Shown one piece after another: positions 1 through 6,299 of a stretch of 10,910 nucleotides of DNA. The notes beneath the pieces are model-generated. The model was not told where the DNA came from, did no database searches, and was given only the letters and a program-made list of their open reading frames with translations. Origin of the DNA: an uncultured Asticcacaulis sp. (GTDB lineage Bacteria > Pseudomonadota > Alphaproteobacteria > Caulobacterales > Caulobacteraceae); assembly GCA_946482045.1 (NCBI GenBank), contig CAMLPZ010000139.1, positions 1 through 10,910 of the forward strand, written 5' to 3'. The translations under genes were made by a program, and so were the position numbers. Numbering within the stretch: position 1 is the first letter of the stretch; each line of letters begins with the position of its first letter.

Positions 1-155
1 TTGCCGATGGCTGCGCCGGCGATGGCCCCGACCACGGCGCCAGCCGTGGCGTTGTCGCGGCGGCGTTCATAGCAGTCCTGGGCAGAAGCCGCGGCGGGAA
101 TGGCGACGATGGCCGCGGCCAGGGAAAGGGCGAGGGGGTTGAAAATCCTGATCAT
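1..155 (-). CDS. Small exported glycine-zipper protein (5' part only, runs off the left edge)
   Basis: Reading leftward from the ATG at 155-153 gives 51 complete codons with no stop before the window edge. The protein opens with a signal peptide (MIRIFNPLALSLAAAIVAIP followed by AAASAQ, cleavage probably after ASA). A short charged stretch with one Cys (QDCYERRRDN) comes next, then the start of a Gly/Ala-rich hydrophobic segment (AGAVVGAIAGAAIG) of the glycine-zipper type found in small outer-membrane or periplasmic proteins. A purine-rich AGGAG lies about ten bases upstream of the ATG. The role is unknown; glycine-zipper proteins are generally linked to the envelope, and a lipoprotein is unlikely because no lipobox is seen. 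It points the same way as the two secreted-protein genes to its right, with a 113-base gap to the nearer one. Confidence 0.72.
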   Translation of the reverse strand, partial: MIRIFNPLALSLAAAIVAIPAAASAQDCYERRRDNATAGAVVGAIAGAAIG

Positions 156-268
156 GGGGCGGGGCTCCTGTACTCTGGCGGCGCATGATGGGACTTGGCC
201 GTCATATTGCGGCAATTTTAGACCATCGAACCTGAACCGCGGATAACAAGTCCGTTCATAGCCAGGAG

Positions 269-724
269 TCACCAGTTGCGGCGCGGCCAGCGATATTCAT
301 AGGCTGTGCGGCGGTCCAGACGGTGCCGATAACTGTAGTCATAGGCGCTGTAGTCATAAAGCTGGGGCCGTTTGTGCCAGCGCCCATAATAGTAAGCCTG
401 GCTGCAGCCGCACCGGTTCCAGTACCAGCGCGGCGGGGTGCGGACGACGCCGTCGCGCCAGCCTTCCTGCTCACCCACGCGCGGATCGCGCGGCGGCGTG
501 CCCTGGTAGGCGTAGTATTCGCCCCTCAGATAGTCGCGCGCGACCTGGTGGCCGGCGGGAGGGCGGTCGCCGGGGTAGCGGTAGCCTTCATCGAAGACCC
601 GCTCGTCCTCGGGATAATCATAGAAACCATCATACCGACCGTCATAGCCGTAATCCTGCGCCATAGCGGGGACAGCGATCGTCAGCGCGGCAATGGCCGC
701 GAGGGTAAGCTTTGACACGAACAT
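269..724 (-). CDS. Tyr/Arg-rich exported protein of unknown function
   Basis: A 151-residue ORF starts at ATG 724-722 with AAGGAG about eight bases upstream and ends in TGA at 271-269. Residues 1-22 are a clear signal peptide (MFVSKLTLAAIAALTIAVPA then MA, cleavage before QDYGY). The mature part of about 129 residues is very aromatic: I count 22 Tyr and 6 Trp, mixed with many Arg and Asp. It has a Pro-rich centre and one close cysteine pair (RCGCSQ). The C-terminus is a Tyr/Arg/Trp segment (DYSAYDYSYRHR to WPRRNW). I do not recognise a domain; some RcnB-like periplasmic proteins share an Arg/Tyr/Pro-rich look, but their motifs are not convincing here. The signal peptide, RBS and biased composition make it a real gene. 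The opposite-strand ORF over 323-715 is a shadow. Confidence 0.78.
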   Translation of the reverse strand: MFVSKLTLAAIAALTIAVPAMAQDYGYDGRYDGFYDYPEDERVFDEGYRYPGDRPPAGHQVARDYLRGEYYAYQGTPPRDPRVGEQEGWRDGVVRTPPRWYWNRCGCSQAYYYGRWHKRPQLYDYSAYDYSYRHRLDRRTAYEYRWPRRNW

Positions 725-846
725 CAGCCGTCTCCTTGCAGACCTGCCTGGATAAAGACAGGTGAGAGTGAACGCGCACGTATTGAGATGATCGGACTGT
801 CAGAGCTGCCGGCAATTTGCGAAATGTCGAAGCGCGGCGGCTTTTC

Positions 847-876
847 AAAAAAAATGGTAAACGCGCTTGATGCGCC
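847..876 (-). terminator. Possible terminator after the His-repeat protein gene
   Basis: Downstream of the TAG at 894-892, read on the minus strand, a short GCGC-ATCAA-GCGC hairpin (872-875 and 863-866) is followed about eight bases later by a run of eight T (847-854 as A on the plus strand). The stem is only four base pairs, so the T run is the stronger part of the signal. An overlapping GCGCC/GGCGC pairing slightly upstream is an alternative stem. Confidence 0.3.
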
Positions 877-891
877 AAAATCGTGCGGCGC

Positions 892-1455
892 CTATTCCAT
901 CCAACGGGGCCAGCGCGTGTGGCGATGACGGCCAGATCGGGTGTCGGCGGACAGATAGTGGTCGTTACGAATATAGATCCGCTTTACGACGCGCGTTTCA
1001 GCGCGAGACGTTTCTTCGTGATGGCCCTCGTGATGGCCCTCGTGATGGAAGGTCTCGTCATAGGTTGCGTAGTCGCCGGTGGAGATCTCGTCGACATAGG
1101 GCGCATGCCATGAGCGTGGCTCGGCGCGGTAGACGGTGACTTCGCGTTCGATCACCGGCTGGATGACCTTTACAATCTTGACTTCCTTGCGGCAGTTGCA
1201 CGGCGTAGCGGCGACCTTGATCACCTTGGGCTTCGGTTTGGCCTTGTGGACCACGGCAACAGTCTTTGCCTTGGTGGATTTCGCCTTGGCCCTTGCCTTG
1301 TGCATCTTGGCTTTCTGAACCACCTTGACCGGTTTGCAGTTGTCCGTCTTGGCGCCGGCTATCGCGGCTTGCGGCGCGGCTAGTGACCCTGCCGACAGGA
1401 GCGCCGCCGCAGCGATAACGCATGAGAGTTTCAACGCGGACCGTGCGATGGTCAT
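892..1455 (-). CDS. Exported Lys/Ala-rich protein with HHEG tandem repeat
   Basis: A 187-residue ORF starts at ATG 1455-1453, preceded by GGAGG six bases upstream, and ends in TAG at 894-892. A signal peptide spans about residues 1-34 (hydrophobic core SCVIAAAALLSAGSLA). Residues 41-80 are a basic Lys/Ala/Val segment (KAKMHKARAKAKSTKAK, KAKPKPKVIK). Cysteines follow at 40, 86 and 88 (PCNCRK), then a beta-like stretch (KIVKVIQPVIEREVTVY). Residues 137-148 are three HH units (HHEGHHEGHHEE), coded by a near-perfect 12-base tandem repeat. The C-terminus is again His/Arg-rich (GRHRHTRWPRW). No known family is recognised. Paired His/Glu and a CxC motif suggest metal binding in the periplasm, but this is inference from composition. 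It is divergent from the methyltransferase gene to its right. Confidence 0.75.
   Translation of the reverse strand: MTIARSALKLSCVIAAAALLSAGSLAAPQAAIAGAKTDNCKPVKVVQKAKMHKARAKAKSTKAKTVAVVHKAKPKPKVIKVAATPCNCRKEVKIVKVIQPVIEREVTVYRAEPRSWHAPYVDEISTGDYATYDETFHHEGHHEGHHEETSRAETRVVKRIYIRNDHYLSADTRSGRHRHTRWPRWME
1018..1048. repeat. 12-base tandem repeat encoding HHEG units
   Basis: The unit gtgatggccctc occurs at 1018-1029 and 1030-1041 without mismatch, and a partial third copy (gtgatgg) follows at 1042-1048. It is in frame with the minus-strand gene and encodes the repeated His-His-Glu-Gly. A unit of four codons means that gain or loss of a copy would keep the frame. Confidence 0.85.
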
Positions 1456-1619
1456 GGCTGCCTCCGTTTGAGCCGTGCGCCGATGTGAAGCGGCGGATCA
1501 TAAGAAATCCATGCGTTAACCATTTGCTCATTGGACGCCGACGTCAAGGCCATGTGCGCACGAGGCCTAAAACCGGTTGCATTTCGTCGCCCAAGGTTTA
1601 AGCGGGCGTCTCCGCAGGC

Positions 1620-1624
1620 GGAGG
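1620..1624 (+). promoter_or_regulatory. Ribosome binding site that decides the methyltransferase start
   Basis: GGAGG lies nine bases before the GTG at 1634. The longer reading frame from the TTG at 1577 would add 19 residues, including the run SGRLRRRRRKG, which is not family-like, and it has no comparable Shine-Dalgarno sequence. Confidence 0.6.
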
Positions 1625-1633
1625 CGTAAAGGC

Positions 1634-2866
1634 GTGCAAGACGTATTGATAGACAAGGTGGGCTTCCAGGGCGATGGCCTGACCCGCGACGGCGTGGTCG
1701 TCCCGCTGACCCTGCCGGGCGAGCGCGTCAGTGTGCGCCAAGGCAAGGAGCGAGTCGAACTGGCCGAGCTGCTGGAGGCCAGCCCCGACCGCGTAGCGCC
1801 GCCCTGCCGGCATTTCACCGCGTGCGGCGGCTGCGCCCTGCAGCATTGGGATATGAAGGCATACAGCGCCTGGAAGCGCGAGGTCGTCGAGGCTCAATTG
1901 CGCCGTGCAGGCCTGGAGACCGAGATCGCACCCATACTGACCACGCCTCCCGCTAGCCGCCGCCGTGTCGGCCTGCATGCCCGCAAGGTGGGCAAAGCGG
2001 TCGAGATCGGCTACAAGATGCGCCGGTCGTGGTCGCTGGTGCCGATCGTGGAGTGCCCGATCGCCGAGCCGGCCATCGTCCGCGCCCTGCCTCACCTGCG
2101 CCAACTGGCCGCGCCCTTGTTCGAGCACCCGAAGTCGGCGCCCATCCTGCACATCACGGCATCGCGAACCGGCCTCGACATCGACATCTCGGGCGTCGAG
2201 CGCACGCGCAGCGGCGGCCTGTCGGCCGATGCGCGTATGCAGATCGCCATGACGGCGGGTGAGGCTGACTTTGCTCGCGTCACTATGGGCGGCGAGATCC
2301 TCTACGAAGTGCGCAAGCCGCGTGTGGCGTTCGGCAAAGCGGTGGTCAGCCTGCCGCCAGGTTCGTTCCTGCAGGCCAGCGAAGCGTCCGAAGCCGACAT
2401 GGTCCGCTTGGTCAAGGCGGGCGTCGCGGGCGCGTCGAAGGTGGCCGACCTGTTCTGCGGCACCGGCACATTTACTTTTCCGCTGGCCGAAAGCGCGGTC
2501 GTCCATGCGCTCGATGGGGCAGGGGAGGCCGTCGCCGCGCTGAAATCGGCCATAGCCACGGCGCCCGGCTTGAAAACCATCAATGCGGAAGTCCGCGACC
2601 TGTTCCGCAGGCCGCTGCTGGCCGAAGAGATGAAGGGGCTCGATGCGGTCGTTTTTGACCCGCCGCGCGCCGGCGCGGAAGCGCAAAGCTTGGAGATTGC
2701 CCGCTCCAAGGTTGCACGCGTCGTGGCCGTAAGCTGCAATCCTCAAACCTTCGTGAGGGATGCGAAAATCCTTGCCGTTAACGGTTTTTCACTGGACAGC
2801 GTGACCCCGATAGATCAGTTCTTATGGTCCAGCCACGTCGAGTTAGTGGCTGTCTTTTCGCGTTAA
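1634..2866 (+). CDS. SAM-dependent RNA (uracil-5-)-methyltransferase, TrmA/RumA family, with Fe-S ligands
   Basis: The protein has 410 residues from the GTG at 1634, chosen for its GGAGG. It should methylate C5 of a uridine in 23S rRNA (RlmC/RlmD type) or possibly tRNA; the target cannot be told from sequence. Residues 1-50 are a short TRAM-like RNA-binding region (VLIDKVGFQGDGLTRDG). Cysteines 58, 64, 67 (CRHFTACGGC) and 141 (VECPIAEP) match the four 4Fe-4S ligands of RumA. The Rossmann SAM-binding motif is DLFCGTGTF (272-280), FDPPRAG is at 341-347, the catalytic nucleophile is C368 in VSCNPQTF, and the C-terminal HVE (401-403) supplies the expected base. The Asn of the usual FxQxN is replaced (SFLQAS). 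The length and all catalytic residues suggest an active enzyme. The glycosyltransferase follows after 32 bases and is probably cotranscribed. Confidence 0.93.
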   Translation: MQDVLIDKVGFQGDGLTRDGVVVPLTLPGERVSVRQGKERVELAELLEASPDRVAPPCRHFTACGGCALQHWDMKAYSAWKREVVEAQLRRAGLETEIAPILTTPPASRRRVGLHARKVGKAVEIGYKMRRSWSLVPIVECPIAEPAIVRALPHLRQLAAPLFEHPKSAPILHITASRTGLDIDISGVERTRSGGLSADARMQIAMTAGEADFARVTMGGEILYEVRKPRVAFGKAVVSLPPGSFLQASEASEADMVRLVKAGVAGASKVADLFCGTGTFTFPLAESAVVHALDGAGEAVAALKSAIATAPGLKTINAEVRDLFRRPLLAEEMKGLDAVVFDPPRAGAEAQSLEIARSKVARVVAVSCNPQTFVRDAKILAVNGFSLDSVTPIDQFLWSSHVELVAVFSR

Positions 2867-2898
2867 AATTGCGCGTCAGACAATAGAAAGTTGCGTCC

Positions 2899-3573
2899 TT
2901 GATTTCCGTCGTCATTCCCACCCTCAATGCTGAAGATCACCTTGCGCGGACCCTGTCCTCGCTGGTTCCGGGGGTGGTCGAAGGGATCATCAAGGAGGTC
3001 GTCATAGTCGATGGCGGCTCGACCGACTCAACGTTGGAGATCGCCGAATCGACCGGCTGCCGTATTGTCCAGGGCGACATCGCGCGCGGCCTGCAACTGT
3101 GGCAAGGCTGCCGGGCGGCGCGCGGTGAATGGCTGTTGATTCTCCATTCGGACTCGCAACTTGGCGAAGGCTGGATGGACGAGGTCCACGCCCATATTCG
3201 TATGCATCCCGCCCAGGCCGCCTATTTCCACCTGCGTTTCGATGATCCTTCCATGCTGGCCAAGCTGTGGGGGGAAGTCGTCGCGCTGCGCGCGCGCTGG
3301 CTGGCCTTGCCGAGTGGCGACCATGGCATGCTGCTGTCGCGCGCCCTCTATGATTGCATCGGCGGCTACAAGGACCAGGTGGCGTTCGAGGACGTGGCTT
3401 TGGCGCTGGCTTTGGGACGCGCACGCTTGCGGCCCATGGCGGTATCGCTCAGCACCAGCGCTTCGCGTTTCAAGCGGCGCGGCTGGGCGCTTGGCATCAT
3501 CGGCAGGGGCTTGAGAATTGGCCTCTATCTGCTCGGCTTCCCGCCAAAGCCCCCTGTTAGCAAGGCGGCCTAA
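2899..3573 (+). CDS. Family 2 glycosyltransferase, TIGR04283-like
   Basis: A 224-residue GT-A fold enzyme starts with TTG at 2899, the first usable start after the methyltransferase stop; its Shine-Dalgarno sequence is weak (AGAAAG). The order of motifs fits GT2: MISVVIPTLNAEDHLARTLS at the N-terminus, then VVIVDGGSTDSTLEIA (34-49), where the Asp binds nucleotide. The metal-binding DxD equivalent is LHSDS (82-86), GDHGM is at 140-144, and GGYKDQVAFEDV (155-166) holds the acidic ED pair. The tail SASRFKRRGW resembles the end of the short TIGR04283 group of GT2 enzymes. There is no transmembrane domain, so it is likely cytoplasmic or membrane-associated. The sugar donor and acceptor are unknown. 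It converges with the lytic transglycosylase gene, with only 20 bases between the stops and no clear terminator between them. Confidence 0.88.
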   Translation: MISVVIPTLNAEDHLARTLSSLVPGVVEGIIKEVVIVDGGSTDSTLEIAESTGCRIVQGDIARGLQLWQGCRAARGEWLLILHSDSQLGEGWMDEVHAHIRMHPAQAAYFHLRFDDPSMLAKLWGEVVALRARWLALPSGDHGMLLSRALYDCIGGYKDQVAFEDVALALALGRARLRPMAVSLSTSASRFKRRGWALGIIGRGLRIGLYLLGFPPKPPVSKAA

Positions 3574-3593
3574 GGCTTTAAATTATCTGCGAA

Positions 3594-6116
3594 TTATTCC
3601 GTTCCGACCAGAGCCACTTCAGCTTCCGCATCAAGGGCGTCAGCTGAGGCGTCAATGATGCGGGCGTCGTTGGCCGCCTGAATCAGGCTCGGCGTTTCCT
3701 TGCCCATGATCTGGCGATAAATCCAGTAGTTGGCGGCGACTTCCTCGATATACTGGCGGGTCTGGGCGACCGGGATCGACTCCATGACCAGCAACGAATC
3801 GTAGTCATTGCCGAGCGAATCCATGGCGTCCTTTACCGGACCGGGGCCGGCATTGTAGGCGGCGATCGTCCGCAGCAGGTCGCCTTCGGTTGCCTTGGTG
3901 TCCATCAGGCGCTGGATATATTTCTGGCCGATCCGTAGGTTCGTTTCGGGCTTCAGGAGCTGGTTTGGCTTCCTGGTGAAGCTGGAATCGCCTTCGACCA
4001 AGGCCGCGGTGCCCGGCATGATCTGCATCAGGCCATAAGCGCCGGCATAGGACTTGGCGGCGGCGTTGAACTTGCTCTCCTTACGCGCAAAGGCGTAGAC
4101 GAGGGCGCGGTCAACCTTGGCATTGCTTAAGGCATAATCCGGAATCGGATAAAGGTCGGCGTTGAACAGGCGATCCGTGGTCTTCATCTGACCGACCGGA
4201 ATGTTGTGAGACACCGCCAGGGCCATCCACTTTTGCCGCATCGTGTCATCGCTGGCCGTCTGCATGGCCGAGCGGACTTCGTCGCGCGCATCGTTCATGC
4301 GGCCAAGCTGGACAAGGGCGCTCATGCGCTGGGCCTGGGGATTGGTCTTGGCCCAGTCGCTGGAATGGCTGTTGAGGCTGGCGACCAAGGCTTTGTTGTT
4401 ATCTGCCTGGAAGGTCGGCGGCAGCCCCTTCTTGGCAAGCGTAATGGCCGGTGTTACTCCAAGGCGTGCCTCGGCCAGCAGGCCGTAGAAGGTGAAGGGA
4501 TAGGAGGCCGCGATCTTGAAATAGGTGTCGGCGGTCGCGGGGTCGTTCATCTTGAGCGCAGAGCGCGCTGCCCAGTAGGCGCCGCTCGACTGGCTCCAGG
4601 CATTTCGGCTGGGGTCGGTCGAGACGAACTTGAAATGAACCAGCGCCTGATCGTAGCGCTTGAGGCGATAGCTGGCCAGGCCCGCGACCCAGTGATCGCC
4701 TATGGTCTTGCCAAGCGTAACCGCCTGTTCCAACTGGCCGTTGTTATAGGCTGAACGCGCCGATTTCACCGTCAGGTCCGAATCGACCGCGTCGCTCATC
4801 GGCGCGCCAGGATTGAGGTCGGCGCGAAGGGTCGGTGCCAGCGATCCGGTCGAGGCTAGTTGCACGCCCGCGCCGTCATTCTCCAATGCGGCCGCGGTCA
4901 CGCCTGACGCTGCCATGCCGGACTTACCCATCAGCGATGGAAAGGCAGGATCGGGCACGCCGTCCGGCTTCTTGCGCTTGGCCAGGTTCCACACCTTCAT
5001 GGCCATCGGCTGGTCGCCATACTGGTTTACCCAGGCGACAAGTTCGTCATAGGTCGCGGTGTAGCCGCCGCTGAACAGCTTGCGGTATTCGACGTGGCCG
5101 ACCAGGCTCTTGTCGCTGACTTGTGCCAGAGTCGCTTCGACATCGTCATATTTGCCGGCGTCGATCTGGCTGTAAGCGGTGCGGTAAAGCTCGGCGTCCT
5201 GCGCGGACAACACGCTCGGCGTGACGCGCATATAGGGTATCGGGCCAGAACTGAGATTGACCGGCACTTCGGACCGCGCGTCGTTGGCAAGGGCCGCGGC
5301 CAGGGTCAGCATGGCCTTGTCCGGCACTGGCTTAGGCTCAGGTGCTACTTTCTTGCCCTTCTTGGATTTCTTGACGCTGCCATCGGCCAGCTTCGACGTC
5401 TTGCCGTCGGCCTTGGCCTTTTTGTCGATGTCCTTGCCGCCCTTGCCAGAGGCCTTCTTGCCCTTTTTATCGTCAGCATCGGCGAGTTTGGTCTTGCCGC
5501 TCTTGGACTTGCCGGTCTTGGACTTGTCGGTCTTGGAGGTCTCTGACTTCGACGACTTGGCGGCCTTGTCGTCGTCATCATCCTCGTCATCGGCGCTGGC
5601 GAGCTTGCTCTTCGCGGCCGATGCCTTGGTCTTGCTGTCCTTGGTGTTTTTGGACGAAGCCTTGCCTGGCTTGTCGCCTGCGTCGGCCAGCTTGGTCTCG
5701 GTCTTGTCCTTCGATCCAGTCTTGCCGTCGCTCTTCGATCCGGTTTTCGACTTGCCAGTCTTGGATTCGGACGTGCCCGCCTCGGCGGTCTTGGTCGTTT
5801 TCTTGTCGCCGTCAGTGGTCTTTTTCTTGCCATCGCCATCCTTGGCGCTGGCGACCTCCGTCTTGGCGGACTTGGTTCCAGAGGTCTTGGAAGAAGCGCT
5901 CTTTTCGCTCTTTGCGTCAGACGTCTTGGCTTTAGCGGAAGTTTTCGCGCTGCTGCTCTTGGCGTCGGCTGCCTTGCTTTCGGCGGCCAGGGCGGGGCTG
6001 GTGGCGGTCAGCGCCAGGGCCAGAAGGCTTGTGCCGATGAGTGCCAAAGAACGCGAGAGTAGCGCTTTGCGTCCCTGTCGGCCGGCGTGCGCGAGGAGGC
6101 GGTGGCTTGCAGTCAA
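3594..6116 (-). CDS. Secreted soluble lytic murein transglycosylase with long disordered Lys/Ser-rich N-terminal region
   Basis: This 840-residue periplasmic enzyme should cleave the MurNAc-GlcNAc bond of peptidoglycan, leaving 1,6-anhydro-MurNAc. It starts with TTG at 6116-6114, supported by AGGAGG seven bases upstream. Residues 1-45 are a signal peptide (core SLALIGTSLLALALTATSPA, cleavage near ALAAES). Residues 46-265 are low complexity (Lys, Ser, Thr, Ala, Asp). Residues 270-640 are helical and resemble the superhelical doughnut of Slt70, with TPR-like pieces such as QLEQAVTLGK and SYRLKRYDQALVHFKF. The SLT (GH23) domain covers about 663-800: catalytic Glu680 in FARKESKFN, GAYGLMQIMPGTA (692-704), and AAYNAGPGPV (752-761). 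The usual motifs are intact, so activity is expected. The family is typically about 600-700 residues, so most of the excess is the low-complexity insert. Confidence 0.93.
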   Translation of the reverse strand: MTASHRLLAHAGRQGRKALLSRSLALIGTSLLALALTATSPALAAESKAADAKSSSAKTSAKAKTSDAKSEKSASSKTSGTKSAKTEVASAKDGDGKKKTTDGDKKTTKTAEAGTSESKTGKSKTGSKSDGKTGSKDKTETKLADAGDKPGKASSKNTKDSKTKASAAKSKLASADDEDDDDDKAAKSSKSETSKTDKSKTGKSKSGKTKLADADDKKGKKASGKGGKDIDKKAKADGKTSKLADGSVKKSKKGKKVAPEPKPVPDKAMLTLAAALANDARSEVPVNLSSGPIPYMRVTPSVLSAQDAELYRTAYSQIDAGKYDDVEATLAQVSDKSLVGHVEYRKLFSGGYTATYDELVAWVNQYGDQPMAMKVWNLAKRKKPDGVPDPAFPSLMGKSGMAASGVTAAALENDGAGVQLASTGSLAPTLRADLNPGAPMSDAVDSDLTVKSARSAYNNGQLEQAVTLGKTIGDHWVAGLASYRLKRYDQALVHFKFVSTDPSRNAWSQSSGAYWAARSALKMNDPATADTYFKIAASYPFTFYGLLAEARLGVTPAITLAKKGLPPTFQADNNKALVASLNSHSSDWAKTNPQAQRMSALVQLGRMNDARDEVRSAMQTASDDTMRQKWMALAVSHNIPVGQMKTTDRLFNADLYPIPDYALSNAKVDRALVYAFARKESKFNAAAKSYAGAYGLMQIMPGTAALVEGDSSFTRKPNQLLKPETNLRIGQKYIQRLMDTKATEGDLLRTIAAYNAGPGPVKDAMDSLGNDYDSLLVMESIPVAQTRQYIEEVAANYWIYRQIMGKETPSLIQAANDARIIDASADALDAEAEVALVGTE
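5322..5981 (-). repeat. Low-complexity Lys/Ser/Thr/Asp segment of the lytic transglycosylase
   Basis: Residues 46-265 contain almost no hydrophobic positions except in four spaced KLA[DS][AG] motifs, at residues 142-146, 171-175, 210-214 and 242-246. Typical runs are SKTGKSKTGSKSDGKTGSK and KTGKSKSGKTK. An acidic cluster DDEDDDDDK (176-184) is coded by a GAC/GAT triplet run at 5565-5591. The segment should be disordered and strongly positive overall, sitting between the signal peptide and the helical domain. Confidence 0.85.
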
Positions 6117-6121
6117 AACGT

Positions 6122-6129
6122 CCCCTCCT
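6122..6129 (-). promoter_or_regulatory. Ribosome binding site for the TTG start of the lytic transglycosylase
   Basis: Read on the minus strand, AGGAGGGG is a near-perfect Shine-Dalgarno sequence. AGGAGG ends seven bases before the TTG at 6116, which makes that rare start codon convincing and puts it directly in front of a good signal peptide. Confidence 0.75.
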
Positions 6130-6173
6130 GGAGGCCTTTACACAACTGAAACTACGTCTTTGATGATCAAGAC

Positions 6174-6189
6174 TTTAGCAAAGATTAAC
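6174..6189. promoter_or_regulatory. Possible CtrA binding site upstream of the lytic transglycosylase gene
   Basis: The plus strand reads TTTA-GCAAAGA-TTAAC. The consensus for CtrA, the cell-cycle master regulator of Caulobacterales, is TTAA-N7-TTAAC, so eight of nine defined bases match with the correct seven-base spacer. The site lies 58-73 bases upstream of the transglycosylase start codon, in the 183-base gap after the UDG-like gene, where a promoter is expected. A perfect 11-base palindrome (TTGATGATCAA, 6160-6170) sits between it and the start. Binding is inferred from the motif only. Confidence 0.4.
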
Positions 6190-6299
6190 GCGCTGGCAAC
6201 CGTGTTCGCCTGCCAAAGCGCATTGAAAACTTATTCGTGACAGGCGATCACAGACAACACACTTTATTGCCTTGCGGTATCACAACCGCTTGAGGGTAA

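Noticed and set aside
1514..1529. GTTAA-rich candidate CtrA site in the divergent gap before the methyltransferase
   Set aside because: GTTAA is present, but the second half seven bases later reads CTCA, which does not match the consensus.
1577..1633. TTG-initiated extension of the methyltransferase
   Set aside because: It adds an Arg-rich run before the TRAM-like region and has no Shine-Dalgarno sequence, whereas the GTG at 1634 has GGAGG at good spacing.
1598..2746. Long minus-strand ORF antisense to the methyltransferase
   Set aside because: The plus-strand frame carries all catalytic motifs of the TrmA/RumA family; the antisense frame has high-GC shadow composition and no recognisable domain.
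3574..3593. Bidirectional terminator between the convergent glycosyltransferase and transglycosylase genes
   Set aside because: Only 20 bases separate the stops; the small GCC-TAA-GGC symmetry is too short to call a terminator.
5257..6240. Plus-strand 327-residue Leu/Ser/Phe-rich ORF antisense to the lytic transglycosylase
   Set aside because: It is the mirror of the Lys/Ser/Asp-rich coding segment: AAG and GAC codons read backwards give Leu, Phe and Val codons and no stops. It has no RBS or domain and overlaps a well-supported gene.
6274..6289. GCGGT-N6-ACCGC hairpin downstream of the UDG-like gene
   Set aside because: The stem is only five base pairs and no T run follows on the minus strand, so it is not convincing as an intrinsic terminator.
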